From positions 1-37,907 of the IMG/VR virus record IMGVR_UViG_3300020129_000572: a DNA stretch of 37,907 nucleotides, one strand, 5' to 3'. The notes under the pieces are model-generated. The model made no database searches. It was given only the letters and a program-made list of their open reading frames with translations, and was not told where the DNA came from. Made by a program: the position numbers and the translations under genes. This document shows, one piece after another, positions 32,151 through 37,907 of the stretch (position 1 is the stretch's first letter; the number at the start of each line of letters is the position of its first letter). Origin of the DNA: a virus.

Positions 32151-32597
32151 ATGTGGTATCCACTATCTACAAAACCTCCAGCTAATATCACTATCCTCCT
32201 CACTAATATTAAAGAGCCCGGTTATTTCGCTTTTATGAATACCGGGACTTTCCCTTGGGACCCATTCGCTAAATGGCCCATTTCCCTTTGGGGAAAGGGA
32301 TTCCCCGCATCTGAGTACAAGACGCTCAGGGATATGTCCCATTGGATGCCCATTGAAGATATTCCCCTCCCCGAACCCCGAACCCATTATCTTAAAGACA
32401 AAGCTTCTTCCGGCGACTGGATCTCCGATCCCATGCTCTACCGAGCAGTTGCCTTCGTGCGCAAGATGGTTTCTAAGGGCATGGACCCCGAAGAAGCACT
32501 CTCTAAGGCCCAAGAATATTTTAGTCTCTCACGCTCAGATATTTTGGAGCATGCGGGCAATTTGAACGACCCATTACGCTACCATCCCCTCAAATAG
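32151..32597 (+). CDS. DUF551-like protein
   Basis: A 148-residue protein. Residues 1-75 have the pattern WYPLSTKPPANITILLTN, then GYFAFMNTGTF, then MSHWMPIEDIPLPEP, which fits the phage-common DUF551 module (a W.P...PP start and an HWMP-PP end). The C-terminus is helical (YRAVAFVRKMVSKGMDPEEA, EYFSLSRSDILEHAG). Function of DUF551 is not known to me. It is the last gene before the portal leader and starts directly on the previous stop. Confidence 0.7.
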   Translation: MWYPLSTKPPANITILLTNIKEPGYFAFMNTGTFPWDPFAKWPISLWGKGFPASEYKTLRDMSHWMPIEDIPLPEPRTHYLKDKASSGDWISDPMLYRAVAFVRKMVSKGMDPEEALSKAQEYFSLSRSDILEHAGNLNDPLRYHPLK

Positions 32598-32681
32598 TTG
32601 CACACATAGTCGCATATATTGCATATCACATGTGACATCCATAGCATGGCCCTCAGAATTAGATTTCTGTGAGGGTCATAC
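32598..32681 (+). promoter_or_regulatory. Portal leader with repeat motif and ribosome-site hairpin
   Basis: Holds CATAGTCGCA (32605-32614) and a 21-bp element (32618-32638) that both recur at 35135-35144 and 35189-35209. A hairpin, CCCTCA (32650-32655) with TGAGGG (32670-32675), includes the Shine-Dalgarno GAGGG for the portal ATG, so it may limit its translation. TTGCAT and TAGCAT, 17 bp apart, are a weak promoter-like pair. Confidence 0.45.
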
Positions 32682-34706
32682 ATGCTTTTCCCCCAATTAG
32701 GTCCGCAGTACTACACTGAACGCGACAGGCCGATTCTGAGTAAGATGGAGGCATCATATGCTGAAAGTATTACCATTAATCAGTCCTTTTGGGCGGAGGC
32801 TGATACTGACACCAGGTTCCACGCAGGCGATCAGGCACTTTGGTCTGATATTTATGGCAATCTTCCTGCTAATCGTCGTAGGAACTTTAATTTCAACCGC
32901 ATACGGCGAGTGATCAACATGATTAGCGGACACCAGCGCCGCAATCGTAAATCGACCATCGTATCACCCGTTGAAAATGCAGACGCGGAGACCGCGGACC
33001 AGTTCACGAAAATTTTCATGTGGCTCTCGAATCAGGAAGGCATACTGGAGACGATCTCTGAGTGCTTTGAAGGCTCATTGATTACGGGTATGAACTTCCT
33101 GCATGTCTGGGTCGACTACCGTTCCGATCCAATATCGGGCAATATCCGCGTCGATAACTGTTCATATAACAGCTTCCTCGTCGATCCTTATTTTAGAAAA
33201 CCCGACCTGTCCGACTGTAATTATCTCTGGAAGCGCTCATTTCTCACCAAAAGAGAGTGCATTTCGCTGCTCCCTCAATACACCGAAGAGATACTCGGAC
33301 TCATGGGTAATGACTCAGGAACGGGACGGGACGGCAAGTTCCAATTCATGCCCGAGTCATACAATTATGGGATGAAAAACTTACTGACGTACGATGAGTA
33401 CTGGTACAGGGATTATCGGACCCAGAAAATGCTAGCTGACACACAGACTGGTGAAGTGATGGAGTGGCGCAACTCGAATGATGATGCGCTGAAGCAGTTT
33501 CTGAAAGTCTATCCACAGGTGACGGTCATTGAGCAGGAGATACCAACCTGTAATTTGGCGATCGTCGTACAGGGAAAGGTGATGTATGACGGACCAAACC
33601 CGATGGGAATCGATTCATATCCTTTTGTTCCTGTTTTTAGCTATTATCATCCTGAGATGCCCTACTTTCCAACGCGCATACAAGGTGTGGTTAGGGGTCT
33701 ACGCGATGCACAGTATCTCTACAATCGAAGAAGAGTCATCGAGTTAGACATTCTCGAGAGCCAGATCGCTTCAGGCTTCAAATATAAAGAAAACGCGCTC
33801 GTAAATCCTAAGGACATCTTCCTCAGTGGCCAAGGCCGTGGCCTTGCGCTTAAGGAAGAGGCGCAGATGTCCGATGTTGAGCAGATTTTGCCACCCCAAA
33901 TACCACCATCCATGATCCAGTTGTCTGAGCTACTGGCTAAGGAGGTGCAGGAGATCTCTGGCGTAAACGAAGAACTTCTCGGCAGCGCAATGGATGACAA
34001 GGCGGGAATTCTCTCCATGCTACGCCAGGGAGCCGGCCTGACTACCTTACAGGTGCTCTTCGATCATCTCGATCGGGCACAGAAGCTACTCGGCAAGCTG
34101 CTTATTGATCTTATTCAGGTCAACTACACGCCGGGCAAGATTAAAAAGATCCTCGAAGGACAGGAGCCTGCCCCTCAGTTTTATAATAAGGCTTTCGGAA
34201 AATATGACGCCGTGGTAGAAGAAGGTCTGAATACCACCACCCAGAAACAGATGTACTTTGCGCAGCTCTTACAGCTACGCGAGGTAGGAGTACCGATCCC
34301 CGATGAAACATTACTTGAAGCAGCTACGATCCAGAATAAGAAACAACTTGTGGAAACCATTAAGGCAAATCGTGACCAGGCGTCACAAGTTCAGCAGCTC
34401 CAGATTCAGTCGGCTCTACAAGAGCAGCAGGCACGTACTGAATTGGCTAAAGCTCGTGCCGTTGCTGATAAAGGCCTGGGCCTTGAACGTGTCAGTCGAA
34501 TCCAAGAGAACAGAGCGTTAGCGATCGAACGAAGAGCAGCTGCTGAAAAAGATCACGATGCTGCTATACTGAACCTGGTGAAGGCAGCGAAGGAGATCGA
34601 GCACCTTGATCTAGACCAGCTCAAGAAGATACTCGAGCTCTCTAACGCCATGTCGAACCAGGAAGCACAGAAACAGGCCCAAGAAGGAGCTATGGGAGCA
34701 GTATGA
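32682..34706 (+). CDS. Portal protein, P22-like
   Basis: A 674-residue protein of the P22 portal type. Typical parts are the N-terminus (WAEADTDTRFHAGDQALWSDIYG, RRVINMISGHQRRNRKS), EGSLITGMNFLHVWVDY with NCSYNSFLVDPYFRKPDLSDCNYLWK, and the wing/stem region (FFPTRIQGVVRGLRDAQ-like PYFPTRIQGVVRGLRDAQY, NRRRVIELDILESQIASG). The end is a long Gln/Ala-rich helix (QVQQLQIQSALQEQQARTELAKAR), possibly a barrel as in P22. The dodecameric ring is the DNA gate and the joint to the tail. Slightly shorter than P22's 725 residues. Overlaps the next gene in ATGA. Confidence 0.93.
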   Translation: MLFPQLGPQYYTERDRPILSKMEASYAESITINQSFWAEADTDTRFHAGDQALWSDIYGNLPANRRRNFNFNRIRRVINMISGHQRRNRKSTIVSPVENADAETADQFTKIFMWLSNQEGILETISECFEGSLITGMNFLHVWVDYRSDPISGNIRVDNCSYNSFLVDPYFRKPDLSDCNYLWKRSFLTKRECISLLPQYTEEILGLMGNDSGTGRDGKFQFMPESYNYGMKNLLTYDEYWYRDYRTQKMLADTQTGEVMEWRNSNDDALKQFLKVYPQVTVIEQEIPTCNLAIVVQGKVMYDGPNPMGIDSYPFVPVFSYYHPEMPYFPTRIQGVVRGLRDAQYLYNRRRVIELDILESQIASGFKYKENALVNPKDIFLSGQGRGLALKEEAQMSDVEQILPPQIPPSMIQLSELLAKEVQEISGVNEELLGSAMDDKAGILSMLRQGAGLTTLQVLFDHLDRAQKLLGKLLIDLIQVNYTPGKIKKILEGQEPAPQFYNKAFGKYDAVVEEGLNTTTQKQMYFAQLLQLREVGVPIPDETLLEAATIQNKKQLVETIKANRDQASQVQQLQIQSALQEQQARTELAKARAVADKGLGLERVSRIQENRALAIERRAAAEKDHDAAILNLVKAAKEIEHLDLDQLKKILELSNAMSNQEAQKQAQEGAMGAV

Positions 34707-34978
34707 GCATGAATATCTTATTCGGCATGATGTTATTGGTAATCATGGCTAATACCGCTACCAACGGACCCGTTAAGCCTCCAGTCCCAGAGATTGAGCG
34801 TAAGATCAATATCGATGAGATCTGCGTCGAATGCGATGACGAATGCACAGGATGCATGGAATACTGTGACTGTCCATTCTGTCTTTATGATACCGTCCCC
34901 ACCCTTACCCTTCATATCTATTTCAAAGACCATCCCGCCGAGCTCGTAATCTACAAGCCCAGGCATCATCAGAAGTAA
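34703..34978 (+). CDS. Small Cys-rich protein, probably exported
   Basis: A 91-residue protein whose ATG overlaps the portal stop (ATGA). The start (MNILFGMMLLVIMANTATNG) reads like a signal peptide. The mature part has eight Cys in 25 residues (CVECDDECTGCMEYCDCPFC), fit for disulfides or metal binding, then a strand-rich end (TLTLHIYFKDHPAELVIY). I do not recognise it. Coupled translation with the portal is odd for an exported protein. Confidence 0.65.
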   Translation: MSMNILFGMMLLVIMANTATNGPVKPPVPEIERKINIDEICVECDDECTGCMEYCDCPFCLYDTVPTLTLHIYFKDHPAELVIYKPRHHQK

Positions 34979-35032
34979 CTTTACTCCCCTCATGAGATAC
35001 GCGTTGAGCAGGCGCGCATCTCCCTCTTTGGT

Positions 35033-35077
35033 CCTCGTCCCATGCCGCGTAGTTCGTCCTCGTGGCATGAGGCGAGG
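35033..35077 (+). terminator. Hairpin after the portal operon
   Basis: CCTCG (35033-35037) with CGAGG (35073-35077), and CATGCC (35041-35046) with GGCATG (35064-35069), form a two-part stem, followed by TTTCTGG. A weak terminator or a processing hairpin. Nothing else is seen in 34979-35032 or 35078-35134. Confidence 0.5.
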
Positions 35078-35139
35078 TTTCTGGAATGTAACGGCGATTG
35101 TGATAGACTAGGGTTTGCTAACAAGTTATGGGTGCATAG

Positions 35140-35193
35140 TCGCACCGGATTTTCTCCTCTCAAAGAGGTTTTTGCCGGTGCGATTTTTATTGC
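35140..35193 (+). terminator. Terminator with nested hairpin
   Basis: TCGCACCGG (35140-35148) pairs with CCGGTGCGA (35175-35183) and is followed by TTTTTATTGC. Within the loop, CCTCT (35156-35160) pairs with AGAGG (35164-35168). It is the clearest rightward terminator after the portal operon. Downstream, 35194-35298 has only the repeated element and the next ribosome site. Confidence 0.85.
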
Positions 35194-35298
35194 GTATCAT
35201 TTGTAACATTGCCAGAGTGGTGGCGTCCTACCAAGTATGAGTAGGTAGTTAGAGGCAAGACCTTGCAGTTCGGCTGCAGTTTCTACCAAGGAGCCATC

Positions 35299-35610
35299 AT
35301 GGCAAAACGTTACCACGAAAGTAAAGGGATGGAGAAATCCCTCTACGAAGGGAATTCCCGTCGATTCCAAGAACCGTATGCAGGCGGCATGGATCCACGT
35401 CGTCGCACGGAGTTAGAAGATGCGGGCATGATCCACGAAGATCATCGCGCAATCGCTAACCTTCCACAGGAAGTAATGATCAAAGCCTATCCTTACACTG
35501 GACCATATCTTCCAGAGGGATTGGATGACACCATCCGCGGCGTAGATCATCAAATAGACGATCTCGATAATCGCAAACGCTCGATGCACAACGTACCTAA
35601 GAAGTACTAA
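35299..35610 (+). CDS. Conserved small virion-region protein with DPRRR motif (copy A)
   Basis: A 103-residue charged protein. ATG 35299 follows AAGGAG by six bases; an upstream in-frame start is unlikely. The middle GGMDPRRRTELEDAGMIHEDHRAIANLPQ is shared in form with the gene at 35774 (GGIDPRRRQENADSGMIRPDMNAMANCPR). The end has LPEGLDDTIRGVDHQIDDLDNRKR. I recall such proteins in podovirus-like metagenomic phages, without function. Basic and acidic turns suggest a partly disordered protein. Confidence 0.78.
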   Translation: MAKRYHESKGMEKSLYEGNSRRFQEPYAGGMDPRRRTELEDAGMIHEDHRAIANLPQEVMIKAYPYTGPYLPEGLDDTIRGVDHQIDDLDNRKRSMHNVPKKY

Positions 35611-35611
35611 A

Positions 35612-35761
35612 ATGCCTGGAATGGTGCGCATTCCTGGAAGAGGCAAAAAAATCGCCTATAAGATTATGGGGGTCCCACCCAACATTGCTTATAGGCGAGA
35701 TGCCCTCCAGAAGAAGATTAATCGCAGGCTCCTCTTTGAGGAAACTCAGAGGTCCCGATAA
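35612..35761 (+). CDS. Small basic protein between the DPRRR paralogues
   Basis: A 49-residue basic protein: MPGMVRIPGRGKKIAYKIMG, then NIAYRRDALQKKINRRLLFEE. The ATG lies one base after the previous stop (TAAAATG), so coupling is probable although the ribosome site is weak. Its stop TAA runs into the next ribosome site. Nucleic-acid binding is possible from charge alone. Confidence 0.6.
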   Translation: MPGMVRIPGRGKKIAYKIMGVPPNIAYRRDALQKKINRRLLFEETQRSR

Positions 35762-35773
35762 AAGGAGGTGATC

Positions 35774-36094
35774 ATGAAGTCTAAACGAGGAAATGCTCCC
35801 GCTAATAGCACCCTGAAGCAGGAAGCTGCCTGCCTGAAGGACATCGAGTATGTCTACCAGGTACAGAACCGTAAAGCAGAGGCCTATGACCGTAGAGCAT
35901 TGGCACGCGTGCAGAATCCACGAAGCGACTTCTTCGGTGGCATCGATCCGCGCCGTCGGCAGGAAAATGCTGACAGCGGGATGATCCGCCCTGATATGAA
36001 CGCTATGGCAAACTGTCCACGCCAGGCTATTCATCACGAATGGCCAATCGTGTCGTATTATCAAAATCCATACATCGACGATGTGGTCGACTGA
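35774..36094 (+). CDS. Conserved small protein with DPRRR motif (copy B)
   Basis: A 106-residue protein. ATG 35774 follows AAGGAGGTGATC, the full 12-nt complement of the usual 3' end of 16S rRNA, a rare perfect ribosome site that suggests high expression. A GTG two codons earlier lies within that site. The motif GGIDPRRRQENADSGMI then AMANCPR matches copy A at 35299. The start has helical ACLKDIEYVYQVQNRKAEAYDRRALA. The end IVSYYQNPYIDDVVD is acidic. Function unknown; high expression suggests a virion part. Confidence 0.78.
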   Translation: MKSKRGNAPANSTLKQEAACLKDIEYVYQVQNRKAEAYDRRALARVQNPRSDFFGGIDPRRRQENADSGMIRPDMNAMANCPRQAIHHEWPIVSYYQNPYIDDVVD

Positions 36095-36101
36095 GGTTCC
36101 T

Positions 36102-36356
36102 ATGCCTAAGATGAAGAAGGTCGTGAAAAAGGTCGTGAAGAAAAAATTCACGAAGCCCTTTAAAAAAGAAGTGAAACGCGACGAAAAAATGGCTAAGGTG
36201 AAGTCCCCTAAGGGCAAAGCCAAAGTTGAAAAGGTGATGAAAGAGTTTAAATCTGGTAAGCTACACAGTGGCTCTAAAAAGGGCCCTAAGGTAGATAACC
36301 CCAAGCAAGCAATTGCGATTGCCCTTTCTGAAGCTCGTCGCAAGAAAAAGAAATAA
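36102..36356 (+). CDS. DUF6496-type lysine-rich protein
   Basis: An 84-residue, very Lys-rich protein. ATG 36102 has GAGG five bases before; an earlier reading would overlap the previous gene. The first half is a basic tail (VVKKVVKKKFTKPFKKEVKRD). The C-terminal half has VMKEFKSGKLHSGSKKGPKV, then NPKQAIAIALSEARRK, the pattern of the DUF6496 family as I know it. Histone H1-like charge suggests binding to DNA, perhaps in the capsid. Last gene of the rightward unit; terminator follows. Confidence 0.82.
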   Translation: MPKMKKVVKKVVKKKFTKPFKKEVKRDEKMAKVKSPKGKAKVEKVMKEFKSGKLHSGSKKGPKVDNPKQAIAIALSEARRKKKK

Positions 36357-36394
36357 CGCTTTACACGTCTCCTGTACTGTGCGCGTTTGACTGG

Positions 36395-36428
36395 CCCCGG
36401 ATTAACGTCCGGGGTTTTTATTTATTTT
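36395..36428 (+). terminator. Rho-independent terminator
   Basis: CCCCGGA (36395-36401) pairs with TCCGGGG (36408-36414) over a 6-nt loop, then TTTTTATTTATTTT. It ends the rightward unit and reaches into the last bases of the convergent CYTH gene. Confidence 0.9.
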
Positions 36429-37002
36429 GCTTTCTGCGAGCCAATGCGCCTTCCGTTAATCTCGGTATCGCATTGAGTTCTTCTTTGGTGATACCATATT
36501 CCATGGAATAGAGCTCCGCTATACCCCCTTCGAATCTCGAAGGCAATTTCAATAGCTTCTCTGTATATTGTATTCCTTCTTCATCAGCTGCTTCTATCTC
36601 TAGTAATGGCTTCAATCCAGGCCAATAATCAAGGGATATTAATATCCTATTCCCCTCTGGGCAGAAGATTATCCATTCAGCGCGCTTAGTCTCCTGGAGG
36701 GAGCCTTTGGGGTATCCCAATAGGCGGAATATACATGCTAGAGGCTCCAAGAGGCGGCGCCCTTCAAAGATTATTGTTTTTTCGAGCGTCCCTCGTATTT
36801 TCTTGGGATCCCTTATGTGCTTTACTGTAATTTCCGTAGACATCGCACATTCACGAACTCTTAAAAACGCTCCGGGCTTGTCTTTAATATCCCACACCAT
36901 GCGCTTATATTTCTTGAGAGGAGTCCATACACGCCCCCTGAGCGCTCTACGAACCACATCTACATCAATATCATAATATCGAGCCTCTATTTCAACCTTC
37001 AT
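36418..37002 (-). CDS. CYTH-domain protein (triphosphate tunnel metalloenzyme)
   Basis: A 194-residue protein of the CYTH superfamily (class IV adenylate cyclase CyaB, thiamine triphosphatase, inorganic triphosphatase). Seen: VEIEARY at 3-9 (signature ExExK with Arg in place of Lys), LRVRE at 47-51, TVKH at 59-62, ETKRAEW at 104-110, and LDYWPGLKPLLEIEA at 124-138. These charged residues line the tunnel and bind the triphosphate and Mg2+. Substrate cannot be told from sequence. A phage copy is uncommon. GGGGTGA precedes the ATG. It is a lone minus gene between the late terminator and a divergent promoter region. Confidence 0.88.
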   Translation of the reverse strand: MKVEIEARYYDIDVDVVRRALRGRVWTPLKKYKRMVWDIKDKPGAFLRVRECAMSTEITVKHIRDPKKIRGTLEKTIIFEGRRLLEPLACIFRLLGYPKGSLQETKRAEWIIFCPEGNRILISLDYWPGLKPLLEIEAADEEGIQYTEKLLKLPSRFEGGIAELYSMEYGITKEELNAIPRLTEGALARRKQNK

Positions 37003-37019
37003 AATTCACCCCGGATGGA

Positions 37020-37047
37020 TTGATAAATTCTAAAAATCGTGTATACT
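37020..37047 (+). promoter_or_regulatory. Rightward promoter before the junction-spanning gene
   Basis: TTGATA (37020-37025) and TATACT (37042-37047), 16 bp apart, match the sigma70 consensus at five of six bases each. The start of the gene is at 37149, so the leader is about 95 nt. A short inverted repeat CTGAT/ATCAG (37061-37077) lies just downstream. Confidence 0.55.
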
Positions 37048-37148
37048 TAGCATGTCATACCTGATTAATACTATCAGTGTATCACAATACGTAAGCAGCG
37101 TATACCAGTAACAGTAGTTTCATTACTAACAGAAGGCATTCCCCCCAC

Positions 37149-37907
37149 ATGTATCATCATTACCGAAGTGCTATGGCGCTCGCTCTTCTAGCGTGCCCAG
37201 CACTTAATACCTCTTTGCGCAAAAACTGCGCCCGATTCTCTGATTGTATCACGCAATCGCTCGGAGTCGACTCAATCCACGTGCCACATGATGCCTATCT
37301 TCTCTTTAAGCGTGCGGCGCGCCTGAAGGGAATAGAGGTCTGTATGCCACAGGACGAATTTAATCACATTTACCGCCTTGAGCGCATGTTTAAGGCCTCG
37401 GATATTATTAAAAACCGCACCGGATTCATTCGGGGGAACTCTTCCGCCGCGATAATCCACCACCGTCTTTCTTCATCCCTTCTGACCGCCCCTGATGCGC
37501 CCTCTGCCATCGAGCGCTGGAGGAGAGTCGATGCAGAGTCTGGCGCAGATCAGAAATGGCGGGAATACCAGGCCATAACCGATGCCAGTTCAGCAGATAT
37601 CGTGGCGATGCACAGTGCCATCCAGGCATCTGATGCTGTCTCTGAGCACGTTGTCCTCCCAGAATTGGCCGTCAGAATCTACGGACAATCAGCTGGTAGC
37701 CATAAGGCGTGCGACGATCGTCAGCTTGCGCAGAAACCACACCCGACAAGGACATTGGATTACTCAGAAGTGCATGGGCTCAAGGTTGAAATTCCAGCCC
37801 ATAAGTTCGATCAGATAAAAGAGGTGGCTCATCTCTCTACGCCGCTCATCGAGAACTTAAAGAACCGTCGATTCCTGACCATAAGTGGGCTTCGCAACTC
37901 GAAGGTC
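37149..37907 (+). CDS. 5' part of large hypothetical protein (continues at 2-829)
   Basis: The reading frame is open from ATG 37149 to the right edge and continues at base 2 across the circular joint, about 486 residues in all. AGAAGG lies 12 bases before 37149; ATG 37173 is an alternative, but its spacing is worse. The start MYHHYRSAMALALLACPALN has a short hydrophobic core and LLAC, which could be a lipoprotein signal with Cys16, though the position -2 residue is not ideal. The rest of this part is charged and helical. I do not recognise the family. It has its own promoter and ends at the strong terminator near 867, so it is a separate unit. Confidence 0.82.
   Translation, partial: MYHHYRSAMALALLACPALNTSLRKNCARFSDCITQSLGVDSIHVPHDAYLLFKRAARLKGIEVCMPQDEFNHIYRLERMFKASDIIKNRTGFIRGNSSAAIIHHRLSSSLLTAPDAPSAIERWRRVDAESGADQKWREYQAITDASSADIVAMHSAIQASDAVSEHVVLPELAVRIYGQSAGSHKACDDRQLAQKPHPTRTLDYSEVHGLKVEIPAHKFDQIKEVAHLSTPLIENLKNRRFLTISGLRNSKV
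37781..37907. repeat. Right copy of terminal direct repeat
   Basis: Identical to bases 1-127 (see the left copy). Removing one copy gives a circle of 37,780 bp. Confidence 0.95.

Noticed and set aside
34733-35068. Minus-strand frame over the Cys-rich gene
   Set aside because: The plus gene is coupled to the portal by ATGA; the minus frame has no start signal and crosses the hairpin at 35033-35077.
35210-35290. tRNA-like stretch ending in ACCA
   Set aside because: TGCAG-TTCGG-CTGCA has a five-base loop, not a T-arm of 5 bp with a 7-base loop, and the ends do not pair as an acceptor stem.

Overview
The window is the complete genome of a tailed podovirus-type bacteriophage, opened at an arbitrary point. 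Bases 37781-37907 repeat bases 1-127 exactly, so the unique sequence is about 37,780 bp and closes into a circle (or comes from a circularly permuted or terminally redundant virion). One gene is cut by the ends: it starts at 37149, runs off the right edge and finishes at 829. Phage identity rests on a large terminase (30244-31614), a small terminase (28981-29553), a P22-like portal (32682-34706), an N4-gp56-family major capsid protein (4450-5397), a scaffold (3522-4247) and a run of virion and fibre genes. I see no tail-sheath, tape-measure, integrase, DNA polymerase, RNA polymerase, tRNA or recognisable endolysin gene, so replication and transcription must lean on the host.

Layout. (1) 939-2936, minus strand: a four-gene accessory cassette, at least two of whose products carry N-terminal signal peptides. 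(2) 3011-13640, plus strand: head and tail genes (scaffold, capsid, FCCH-like structural proteins, tail proteins, two ejection-type proteins). (3) 13641-14001, minus strand: a two-gene insertion coding a ribbon-helix-helix protein and a very hydrophobic protein, with a palindromic operator inside its promoter. (4) 14128-24539, plus strand: about 10 kb of fibre and adhesin genes built from recurring modules (beta-solenoid heptads, YadA-like head repeats, a 96-residue triplicate, Gly-rich, S74 chaperone, tandem C1q-like domains). (5) 24677-26390, minus strand: an early recombination operon with an ERF single-strand annealing protein and a free-standing copy of its C-terminal domain. (6) 26490-31614, plus strand: HTH regulator, winged-helix replication protein, RusA resolvase, terminases. 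(7) 31631-36356, plus strand: small genes, portal, and a set of small basic or conserved proteins. (8) 36418-37002, minus strand: a CYTH-domain enzyme. (9) 37149 to 829 through the junction: a large unrecognised protein.

How it fits together. The AT-rich divergent region 26391-26489 looks like the early control region: leftward to recombination, rightward to the HTH regulator and replication. Strong hairpins close the transcription units at 867-899, 24606-24647, 35140-35193 and 36395-36428, and one sits between scaffold and capsid at 4264-4312.

Host. Strong Shine-Dalgarno sites, sigma70-like promoters and signal peptides point to a Gram-negative-type bacterium. The style of the signal peptides (cleavage before Glu in SAS-E and YAS-E contexts) and the Gly/Ala-rich secreted product remind me of amoeba-associated intracellular bacteria such as Babeliae/Dependentiae. 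That is an unverified impression, not a result.
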